From Candidatus Poseidoniaceae archaeon (GTDB taxonomy: Archaea > Thermoplasmatota > Poseidoniia > Poseidoniales > Poseidoniaceae): a DNA stretch of 64,000 nt. The translations under genes were made by a program, and so were the position numbers. Shown piece by piece: positions 48,983 to 57,342 of the stretch. The notes below the pieces were generated by a model. It was not told where the DNA came from. It saw only the letters and a program-made list of their open reading frames with translations, and did not search any database. Position 1 is the stretch's first letter. Every line of letters starts with the position of its first letter. The DNA lies in contig CASIAW010000006.1 of the NCBI GenBank assembly GCA_949372875.1, positions 1 through 64,000 on the forward strand, given 5' to 3'.

Positions 48983-51900
48983 ATGGCTCACCTCGCTAAG
49001 CGAGGTGATTCAAGAATGCTGGAAAATCAACATCTTCCACGCGACTTTTGGCGGTCATCTCGTACAGCCCTTTTGTTGGTATTTTTGATGGTGAGTGGCC
49101 CGTTAAGCGCTGCAAATGACTCGTCGTTTTCCGAGTCTCTCTTGCCTGCGCCTCAATCTGATACGACGGGTGATCTCTTTTTCCATCCCGGAGTCAATCA
49201 ATCCAGTGTCAATACCAGTTTGTCTTCCGCTGTTTTGGTTCCTTCAAATCAAACATTCCTTGATGGGACGCTTGAAGTGGAACCACTTTGGAACCTCTCG
49301 GATGGGAACGGCAGTCAATTCGGAGTTTCAGCAGCTAATCAATGGAATGGAACACATCAACAAACCAATGGTATCGGGCATGGTGGGAAACTAACGCTTG
49401 CTACAAATTCCTCTCTCGGATCAATTACCAATTTCGAATCTACAGTTGTTGTAGCACCAGGATGGTTGGGGACCGGTCATGACCATCAGTCATGGTCGAT
49501 ACAACGACCAAGCATCGTACCTTTCTCCTCCCCGTCCGGTATGCTCGTTCCATCAAATGGTTCGAATTCAGTTGGATTTTTGGCTACACAAGCATTGGGC
49601 GACCTCGGGCCAGATATGGACGGATGCCTTCGTTCTCCAATTATTCAAGGTCCGACATTTGTCAAGAATTATTCATTGTCTTTTGAGCATTGGACTGCTT
49701 TGGACCAGAGTGATGCAGCATGGGTTGAAATCCGGCATACAAATGGCACATGGGGATTAATTTCTCCAATTGGCGGATATCCGTATACAGTTCAATTGAA
49801 CAATACACCAACGACTGTTTGGAATGGGGAAGACAGTACGTGGCAAACAGCCGAATTCCAACTGGATGCCTATGTCACTGATATGCAAGACCTTGTTCAA
49901 TTCCGACTTTGTTTTCAAACCAGTTCCACGCTCGGCGCTCGAGGTGGCTGGTTCGTGGATGAGCTCAAAGTGCATAACCAAGGCGACGATACCGCCTCAT
50001 GGTTCCATGGAAATATGTCTGGTGATTATTCACCGAATGCAAATGGGGAGTTGGTATTTCCACTTGATTTGGTCAACTATACAGGACAGAATGTAGAATT
50101 AGAAATATGGGCGAACTGGGATATTCAAGGTGGCGCGAGTGATTCGCTTTCTGCTTGGCTTTCTTTGGATAACGGGTCGTCCTATTCACCAATTTCTACG
50201 TATCCTGGCCACCCGTCTATTGGAGCTGTTTGTAGTGGGGCTTGGTTCAATGGTGCTGATTCATTGGGCGAATGGTGTCCTGTTCGCTTTTCACTTCCTT
50301 GGACAGTGACTGCACCGGCGAATGCCAGTACTGCACTCCTCCGATTCAAAGTGCTCACAGATTCACAAATCAACTATGGAGGTACGACCTCTTCAGGCTG
50401 GGAAGGAATTGCAATTGATGATTTGAGTATTTGGACCGACAGAGGGACTCCTTCGGAAGTCTTTCATCGCTTGAATAACTTCACAAATCAGCCTTCTGGC
50501 ATCAATGGATCTCTCGATGGTTGGTTAGAATCTCCATTAGGTCCGAATGAATGGCAATGGCTCACTCAATTGGGTCATAATACCCAACAAACTCGAACAT
50601 TTGATTTTGATTCTGGAAATGAATTACCGGCTGGTTGGTCGTTATGGGCACAATCAAATCGCCGCTGGGATGTAGGGACTACCAGTAACTCTTCTGGGTT
50701 TGGGCCCGGTGTCTGGCACTCAGGATTAAACGGTGCGGGAATTTATCTTGATGACGAATACAGAAACGACATGTGGACTGATTTGTTCACACCAGAATAC
50801 TACCTCCCGGAAAATTCGACCTCCAGACTCACTTTCCGAAGTTGGATTTGCACAGAACCAAATTGGGACGGAGGCACTGTTTCAATCTCCACTGATGGCG
50901 GAGAGTCTTGGTGGTTCCTTCCACCGACGCTTGGAACTTTCCATGACCAGTTATCAACAGTAAACAGCTTTTCTCCGTTTTTCAATCAAGGAATATTTGA
51001 TGGTTCACGAGTCATCGGTGGCTGCCATAATGTTCAGAGAGGATTTGATCTCAAGGAGTATGATTTGTCTAATCTTACCGGTTCTACAGTACGAGCCAAA
51101 TTCAGTTTCTTTTCAGACCAGTTGATTGAGCTTGATGGATGGTACATTGATGATGCTGGAATTGAAATCGATGTCTATGAGCCATCGGGCTCTTGGGTCT
51201 CCGAAATCTTAACGCCTGACCCTCTGTTTGGTTGGGGTCAACTGGATGGTTTTGTACATGAGCCAGTAAATACGACGGTGCGTTTTGACGTTCTCGATGC
51301 TAATGGCACCCCAATCCCTGGCTATCAAAACCGAACCCTTCCTGTTGATTTACCGCTTGACGTTGCCCAATTCCCATCCTTACACATCCGCACTCATATG
51401 ACCAGCCTTGATCGACTTCTAACACCCCATGTTGAACGACTTTCGATAGGCACGCCGACTTTTTTTGACGCATACCACCTCACTCATCTTGGAGATTATG
51501 GTGGCTCTCATCTTCAAGACCTTACCGTGAATCCTGATAACGCAATTGTTTCTTCGGCTTCCACCAACCTTGTATCTTTGCTCTGGTCCACGAATGCCGT
51601 CTGTCCATTTCAAAAAGCGGAGTTCGAAATGATATCAGGGAACTTGACCGCCACTCACAGTCAGTATTCAGTCGTCTCCAGTCGCTGGAATGAAGCATAC
51701 AAGCCAACATTGACTCAGACGATTGAACGCCAAGGACGGCCTCAACTTTCCACAGACTTCTCCTTAACTTGGTTCCCCGGAGATTTAATTTCTGGATTCC
51801 TCTTTGAACCAATATGTGCTCTTGCACCAATACAACCGATGGTTCATCTTGGCACTGAAAAGCACGAGTTGTTTTCTTGGCCAGAGTCAAATGCGAGTCA

Positions 51901-54900
51901 CGAGTTTGGAATAAACAAAAACTTCTTCAGCCTTGAAACGAGTCATCCTGGCGTATTGAATAGCCTCCAATCCATTGACTTCACTGCTGAAACTGGTACG
52001 ACGCTTGCGAATCTCAGTGTTCTCGTTGCTCGGAATGAGGGAGTAAACCCACTTCCCTCTTCCTTTGATATCAGTTTCTTAGTCACTGCTCAAACGGATA
52101 GTGCTCCGGCATGGATTCGTCTTGCTCCATTTGGTCTCGGTCAAGAAATGGCTTCTACCTCTGAAACTCAGTTTCAAAGAATTCAAACCACTGGCTCCTG
52201 TTCCAGCCAATATCAAGTAACTGCTCATCTGGATGCCTGCATTCTACAATTGCAGTTGCATGGGAACTTTACAGCAACTTTGAGCCAACTTCAATTCATA
52301 CCTCACCAGCAAACCGTTTCCAGCCAACTTACGCACCAAGTGTTGAACAGCATTCTTCAAAATGCTGCAAATAATTCTTCAGCATCCATTTTAGAAATTC
52401 CTTTGAAGGTTCAGACTACTCGAGGTTCGGTGATGGTTAATTTGAGTTACGAAATTCAAACCAAACTTGTTGATCACATTGTTTCACCAACTCATACACG
52501 CTGGTTACCGAAACAAACGGTCTTTTTCGAAACACAACATTGGAGGGGCGATGCTCATTCTTTAGAATGGGACGCTCCCGATTTAAGTTCAATTCAGTTT
52601 ACATTGTCTTCCTCCAACTCATATACAGATCGTTTGGTTGAAGTCGAAGCATACAATCTTGATTCAACCCCCCAATTCCGGCAACTTTACGGCGTTGGCT
52701 TCGCTTCACTGATTGTCGATGAATCATCGATACAATGCACGATGAATACCTGTTCAGCTTCATGGGCTTTCATCAGTCATTGGCTGATGGATGATGTTGA
52801 TGACATCCACATTTTAGCAAAGGGAGTGGATGTGGATGGCTTCTATACAGGACCTTCGCATCTTTATCGACAAACTTCTTTCAATGAAATAGAGAATGAT
52901 TTAGAGATTATCAATTTCAATGTCATCGATGATCAAAACCGAGTCCTCAATGACTGGTCGAATCCTCAATGGCCGTTTCATCTGAACGTAAGCCAGAGTA
53001 TGGAAGCCACTGGGAAAGTACGGTTTGAAGGAATTCCCGATTCCTTCATTGGTGCAGGAGATGCTAAAATTCGTATTGATGCAACTGCTGTGCCACCATT
53101 GAATATAACTGGAGGGCTTGATGAGTGGACCGAAGAATCGATTGATTGGCAGACCTCTTGGTATACTGATGTTGATTCAACCGGCGGCTTTTCAATCCTC
53201 CTTCAAGCACCAGAAGATACTGAATCCTTACCGAGTAATACTCGAATTCTTCTCTCACCTCACATCGAACGCTCTGGACCGCTTTCGGAAAACGCAGTGA
53301 CCAGTGTTGACCGAACCAGCCCATCGCAAAACATTCCGTTCTTATTCGATAAAATTCAACCTTCCACGACGACCTTACTTATTCTCGATTCAGGTGGCTA
53401 CGCACCTGCTGACGACCATATCTGGACAGCGCAACAGGATGTAGCGTTGCGTTTGATGCTTCAGGACCCTGAAGGTTTATCGAACTCCATTCAATTTTAT
53501 TATTGGCTTGAAGCAAGTCACGATTTGAATGGGAATGGTGAGATGGAGGAAGAAGAATATTCCAGTCAAGTGGTTACTTTCAATTCAGGATTAACAACGG
53601 CTGAAATTGACCTTCCTTTGCTTTCTTGGCAAGAGATTTTGCCTGCAGGTCGTTCTTCAGGGAAAGCGAGTATCTATGTTGAAGGGTTCGATTTAGCCGG
53701 CAATACTCTCCTCGGAGGTGGGGCGTTTGGAAGTGAGCAGGACTTAGCCACCTTCCAAGTTCAACAACGCTTCGACACACTTATCCAAACGGACTCTCTT
53801 ACATTTGATTTGTATAATTCTTCACTTCTCATTGGCTATGAGCATACATTTCGTTTTACCATCACGGATGGAAATGGAATCGAATCTCTTGATTCATTTG
53901 AATTCGCTCTTCTCAGCCGTGACCAAACCGAACAGTGCGCTATTGAGTATGAGCCACGCTTTGCGATTGTGAACAGCGACGTAGACTGTTTTTACTCGAC
54001 TCCAACAGTTCAAGTTGTGAAAACACCTTTGCAATTCGAGTGGCAGGTCGAGGTTAAGTTTCGCATCGCATGGAATGTCACCAACGCTTCGAACCTGTCT
54101 GGAACACCTTCTCTGAAGGTATTCGATGAAGGGCAAAATCTAGGCCTTGGACTTTCACGTCTTACTGTATTTGATTGGACCCTTTCTACAGACCTTACTC
54201 TTGGCTCCATCGAAATATCGGACCAAACTCTACCGATTGGCACAATTACAGCCAACGACGTCTGGGTACACTCAAATGATTATTTGCACATTCAGACTCA
54301 GCTTTACTACTCAAACAGCACGATTCCTGCTCAAAACCTCCCTCCTTCCGTTTACCTGCAAGCCACTCTTGCTGATGGTGAGCGTACTTTCCAACAGAAC
54401 ATGAGTTTTTCATCAACAGGAAATATATCCATGCTCGTTCATCTTAACTCATCTCTCCTTAAGCATCGACTAGCGACCATGAATTTGGAGATTATTGGAA
54501 TATCGGAGTTCACTTCTTTCCAAACGTATGCTCTTACTTTTGACGATACCGCACCTCTTCTTTCAATGCCTCCTGGAGTACTCTCAAGAGTGGATTCAAA
54601 CAAATTAGAAGTACAAGAAATCATCGTTATTACTAGCGATGAAATTGGAATGAACCAGACATCCTTGCAAATGCATTGGCATTTTACCCGCGGAGGACTT
54701 CTTGTCGAATCTTCTCAAGGTTCTGCTCCTATTGAATACCTCAATGGCTCAAATCCCACATACACGTTTTCATCAATCGTGGACCTTCGCCCTGACAATG
54801 AGTCTTTACTCCTCAAGAATGACCAGCTCGTCGTTTGGTTCAGCGGCTATGACTTGTCAGGAAGGGAACTCTCGGGAGTGGGTACCGAAGGCTCCCCACT

Positions 54901-55429
54901 GACCCCGCAGTTCCGCTGGATTGCGTTTGAGCCTCAGTTTGAAGATATTGTCGTGACTCCACGCCAACCGATAATTGGTGAAGAATTTTCCCTCTTTGTC
55001 CGCGTTTCAAACGTTGGCATACTTCCGGGGAACATAACCGTAGAATGTTACGATGATTTAGGACGGCTTCTTGCCTCCAATTCAAGCAGTATAGAAGGCG
55101 GTTCTTGGGTTGATTATGAATGGCAGATTGAGGCATGGAAAACCGGACGGCTCGGCATTACCGTAAAATTAGTCAATTATACTGGAAATGTTCCGGTTTT
55201 GGTTGCAGATGTACAATCCTCTCAAGATCAAAAAGGTCAATCAGTGACAACAGTAGGATTTGCCAGCCTCATTTTCCTGCTTTCAGGTGGTATTTTGGTT
55301 GCTTCTATTCTTCGAAGAAGGGAGAAAAACAATCAATTTACAACCGACCAAGTCAATTTTGCCATGAACCATCGCAGTTTGCCTCCACCTCGTCCGAAGG
55401 ATTTGGTTGATTTGACTCAAGAGGAATAG
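48983..55429 (+). CDS. Giant membrane-anchored surface protein
   Basis: A 2148-residue protein. The signal segment is SSRTALLLVFLMVSGPLSA; an in-frame ATG at 49016 could be the real start. Residues about 150-780 contain at least three jelly-roll-like modules with LSFEHWTALDQSDAAWVEI, GGWFVDELKVHN, GWEGIAIDDLSIWTD and LDGWYIDDAGIEID, a pattern seen in MAM/P-domain-type beta sandwiches. The rest is beta-rich with many Ser, Thr and Asn (likely glycosylated), and Ig-like modules occur in the C-terminal third (FTITDGNGIESL, FDDTAPLLSMP). A transmembrane helix is at about 2090-2112 and a cytoplasmic tail ends in Pro-rich PPPRPKDLVDL. No enzyme motif found. Probably a cell-surface adhesin or sheath component. 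Confidence 0.82.
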   Translation: MAHLAKRGDSRMLENQHLPRDFWRSSRTALLLVFLMVSGPLSAANDSSFSESLLPAPQSDTTGDLFFHPGVNQSSVNTSLSSAVLVPSNQTFLDGTLEVEPLWNLSDGNGSQFGVSAANQWNGTHQQTNGIGHGGKLTLATNSSLGSITNFESTVVVAPGWLGTGHDHQSWSIQRPSIVPFSSPSGMLVPSNGSNSVGFLATQALGDLGPDMDGCLRSPIIQGPTFVKNYSLSFEHWTALDQSDAAWVEIRHTNGTWGLISPIGGYPYTVQLNNTPTTVWNGEDSTWQTAEFQLDAYVTDMQDLVQFRLCFQTSSTLGARGGWFVDELKVHNQGDDTASWFHGNMSGDYSPNANGELVFPLDLVNYTGQNVELEIWANWDIQGGASDSLSAWLSLDNGSSYSPISTYPGHPSIGAVCSGAWFNGADSLGEWCPVRFSLPWTVTAPANASTALLRFKVLTDSQINYGGTTSSGWEGIAIDDLSIWTDRGTPSEVFHRLNNFTNQPSGINGSLDGWLESPLGPNEWQWLTQLGHNTQQTRTFDFDSGNELPAGWSLWAQSNRRWDVGTTSNSSGFGPGVWHSGLNGAGIYLDDEYRNDMWTDLFTPEYYLPENSTSRLTFRSWICTEPNWDGGTVSISTDGGESWWFLPPTLGTFHDQLSTVNSFSPFFNQGIFDGSRVIGGCHNVQRGFDLKEYDLSNLTGSTVRAKFSFFSDQLIELDGWYIDDAGIEIDVYEPSGSWVSEILTPDPLFGWGQLDGFVHEPVNTTVRFDVLDANGTPIPGYQNRTLPVDLPLDVAQFPSLHIRTHMTSLDRLLTPHVERLSIGTPTFFDAYHLTHLGDYGGSHLQDLTVNPDNAIVSSASTNLVSLLWSTNAVCPFQKAEFEMISGNLTATHSQYSVVSSRWNEAYKPTLTQTIERQGRPQLSTDFSLTWFPGDLISGFLFEPICALAPIQPMVHLGTEKHELFSWPESNASHEFGINKNFFSLETSHPGVLNSLQSIDFTAETGTTLANLSVLVARNEGVNPLPSSFDISFLVTAQTDSAPAWIRLAPFGLGQEMASTSETQFQRIQTTGSCSSQYQVTAHLDACILQLQLHGNFTATLSQLQFIPHQQTVSSQLTHQVLNSILQNAANNSSASILEIPLKVQTTRGSVMVNLSYEIQTKLVDHIVSPTHTRWLPKQTVFFETQHWRGDAHSLEWDAPDLSSIQFTLSSSNSYTDRLVEVEAYNLDSTPQFRQLYGVGFASLIVDESSIQCTMNTCSASWAFISHWLMDDVDDIHILAKGVDVDGFYTGPSHLYRQTSFNEIENDLEIINFNVIDDQNRVLNDWSNPQWPFHLNVSQSMEATGKVRFEGIPDSFIGAGDAKIRIDATAVPPLNITGGLDEWTEESIDWQTSWYTDVDSTGGFSILLQAPEDTESLPSNTRILLSPHIERSGPLSENAVTSVDRTSPSQNIPFLFDKIQPSTTTLLILDSGGYAPADDHIWTAQQDVALRLMLQDPEGLSNSIQFYYWLEASHDLNGNGEMEEEEYSSQVVTFNSGLTTAEIDLPLLSWQEILPAGRSSGKASIYVEGFDLAGNTLLGGGAFGSEQDLATFQVQQRFDTLIQTDSLTFDLYNSSLLIGYEHTFRFTITDGNGIESLDSFEFALLSRDQTEQCAIEYEPRFAIVNSDVDCFYSTPTVQVVKTPLQFEWQVEVKFRIAWNVTNASNLSGTPSLKVFDEGQNLGLGLSRLTVFDWTLSTDLTLGSIEISDQTLPIGTITANDVWVHSNDYLHIQTQLYYSNSTIPAQNLPPSVYLQATLADGERTFQQNMSFSSTGNISMLVHLNSSLLKHRLATMNLEIIGISEFTSFQTYALTFDDTAPLLSMPPGVLSRVDSNKLEVQEIIVITSDEIGMNQTSLQMHWHFTRGGLLVESSQGSAPIEYLNGSNPTYTFSSIVDLRPDNESLLLKNDQLVVWFSGYDLSGRELSGVGTEGSPLTPQFRWIAFEPQFEDIVVTPRQPIIGEEFSLFVRVSNVGILPGNITVECYDDLGRLLASNSSSIEGGSWVDYEWQIEAWKTGRLGITVKLVNYTGNVPVLVADVQSSQDQKGQSVTTVGFASLIFLLSGGILVASILRRREKNNQFTTDQVNFAMNHRSLPPPRPKDLVDLTQEE

Positions 55430-55461
55430 TCAAAAACAGAGGGTTCTACGCTCAACAACAA

Positions 55462-55543
55462 GCCGGGGTTCCCGAGCGGTCAAAGGGGGTGGACTCAAGA
55501 TCCTCTGCGTAAAGCTTCGCAGGTTCGAATCCTGCCCCCGGCA
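55462..55543 (+). tRNA. trnL-CAA: tRNA-Leu (anticodon CAA)
   Basis: An 82-base class II tRNA. The acceptor arm GCCGGGG pairs with CCCCGGC, the D stem is CCC/GGG, and the T arm GCAGG-TTCGAAT-CCTGC is perfect. The anticodon loop CTCAAGA gives CAA, reading UUG leucine codons. The variable arm is long, as expected for Leu. The anticodon stem GTGGA/TCCTC has one T-T mismatch at pair 28-42. The discriminator is A and the 3' CCA is not encoded. It stands alone in the 147-base gap after the giant surface protein. Confidence 0.92.
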
Positions 55544-55576
55544 CCTCTACTCAAAACGCTAAAATTACGAATGATG

Positions 55577-56470
55577 TTACTTCAATTCGATAAGTGTCTC
55601 GGAAGTAGCTAGGAAACGAACTTTCGGAATAACATAACACAATGGTTCGCTCAATGGAGCAAAATTATCAAGCATAGGGCATGAGAATTCCTCAGGCTGA
55701 AGTTTAAGCGGTTGAATCGTAGTAGTATCGATTGGTAATTCAATTTGCGAGAATGCGAAAATGGAATCACGGTCAGTATAGGATACAGCTGCATCTTGAA
55801 AGGAGAGGAACTCTACGATGTCTTCCCATGAGTCAAACAGTTTCGAAAATGGCTTATCGATTGTCTTTTCATCGCTTTCTTCAACGTAACATTTCAATTC
55901 TGGAGCGCTCCCTTTCCCCGGAGAAAGAGTCGTTTCAAAACCGTTATTTTTCCGCTTGTGGGCGAATTTACGGGGGTGGTGCGTGGCCAATACATCTGAA
56001 AATACACGTGTACCTAAAGCATACAAATGACTGCTCATGCTGTTTTTGAGAAACAGGACGGTCGATCCTTGAGGTACATTGGGTGGAGCAGATTTGAGGT
56101 AAAGCCTCCAGTTGCTTTGAAGCGGCGAGAGAAATAATCGGCGAAACGGTCCAAGAAAAGATGGCCCAAAACTCCCGTGTCGGTAGGTGAGAATCGTGAA
56201 CAGCGTCATACCATCCTTTTCCCACAACTCAAGTCCCCTCGGAACCAAATGACGAAGCTTATCTGTTTCCAAAATCCAGTTCATGTAGACAACATTTTTT
56301 ACATCACTTCGTAATTTTAAAAACGGGAAAAAAGATGTGAATTTCCGCCGGTATCGAGCAATGAGTTTGGAGTTGCAGAGTGCTGCAGTCAACCAGTGAA
56401 TCGGTCCTCTTCGAGGTGAGACAAAACGATTGCCGAGTAGGTCGAGGGTTTGCTCTTGCTCAACGACCAT
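55577..56470 (-). CDS. DUF2071-like protein
   Basis: A 297-residue protein with no clear signal peptide. Residues about 55-90 read VVYMNWILETDKLRHLVPRG then LELWEKDGMTLFTILTYRHG, resembling the DUF2071 acetoacetate-decarboxylase-like fold (family from memory, unverified). Later NGFETTLSPGKGSAPELK and VSYTDRDSIFAFSQIELP are plausible core strands. Function unknown in this family. It follows phosphoglycolate phosphatase on the same strand with 30 bases between. Confidence 0.6.
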   Translation of the reverse strand: MVVEQEQTLDLLGNRFVSPRRGPIHWLTAALCNSKLIARYRRKFTSFFPFLKLRSDVKNVVYMNWILETDKLRHLVPRGLELWEKDGMTLFTILTYRHGSFGPSFLGPFRRLFLSPLQSNWRLYLKSAPPNVPQGSTVLFLKNSMSSHLYALGTRVFSDVLATHHPRKFAHKRKNNGFETTLSPGKGSAPELKCYVEESDEKTIDKPFSKLFDSWEDIVEFLSFQDAAVSYTDRDSIFAFSQIELPIDTTTIQPLKLQPEEFSCPMLDNFAPLSEPLCYVIPKVRFLATSETLIELK

Positions 56471-56500
56471 GTTCTTGGAAAAGGTCTGCTTCTTTTAACT

Positions 56501-57238
56501 TCATTCACGAGTATGCGAACGGGCCATGAGAATAGCATCAACCAGTGGTACAAATGTGTCGCCGTGCATGTGAGGTGAACAGACATCTGCGGCAGCTGAT
56601 ACTGATTCAAACGCCCCTTTGACCGCAATAGACCAGTGTGCAGTTTCGAACATTGACAAATCATTTGGAGCATCTCCAACGCACAGCATGTCTTCTTTTC
56701 TCCATCCCAATCGGTCAAGAAGAATACTCAGTCCGCTTCCCTTTGAAAGATGTGGTTCCATCAGATGAATCGCAAACCCTGTTCGTAATGCAGTGAGGTG
56801 AGACCATTCACTTTCTGCAAGATGCATACGAATTTGTTCTAAATTTTCACCTGGTTCAAGACACCATTCACTTTCTCTCCATTGGTTTGATTCAATTCCC
56901 CTCCAGCCTCCGTTGAGGTGCATCACCGTATCGAGCCATTGCGCCGCTTTCTTCGCATCATTTCCATCTGCTTGAAGGATGGGTTGGTCAAATGAGGGGT
57001 GCCAGAGAACACCTCCATTCTCACAACATATTGGACCGGAGAGTTTGAGGAAACGCCACAAACCATAGGTGATTCCTCGCACATTTCCAGTTGCGAGAAT
57101 GACGGGTATGCCCGCTTCTTCAAGGCGGTGCAAGGCATCTAATGCCCGAGTATTGAGACGTTTCTCTCCATCGGTAAGCGTACCATCAATATCAACAGCG
57201 ACAAATTTTGGAAACCAATTTTTAGGGAGCCACTGCAT
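56501..57238 (-). CDS. Phosphoglycolate phosphatase-like HAD phosphatase
   Basis: A 245-residue HAD-superfamily enzyme. Motif I is VAVDIDGTLTDGEKRL near residues 14-28, motif II is ILATGNVRG, the cap domain spans about 85-165, motif III is GSGLSILLDRLG with a Lys, and motif IV is CVGDAPNDLSMFETA. It fits the archaeal TA0175-type phosphoglycolate phosphatase/sucrose-phosphatase group that removes phosphate from 2-phosphoglycolate. The substrate is inferred from family. It is upstream of the DUF2071-like gene on the same strand. Confidence 0.85.
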   Translation of the reverse strand: MQWLPKNWFPKFVAVDIDGTLTDGEKRLNTRALDALHRLEEAGIPVILATGNVRGITYGLWRFLKLSGPICCENGGVLWHPSFDQPILQADGNDAKKAAQWLDTVMHLNGGWRGIESNQWRESEWCLEPGENLEQIRMHLAESEWSHLTALRTGFAIHLMEPHLSKGSGLSILLDRLGWRKEDMLCVGDAPNDLSMFETAHWSIAVKGAFESVSAAADVCSPHMHGDTFVPLVDAILMARSHTRE

Positions 57239-57342
57239 GATTACGCCCAGTCGTTAGTGTTTGATGAAATTTCGCCCTATGGCGGCTCATCTTATTCCCT
57301 TTTCAACGGAGAGATTAATTGGCACCCCCCCAAGGGGACATT

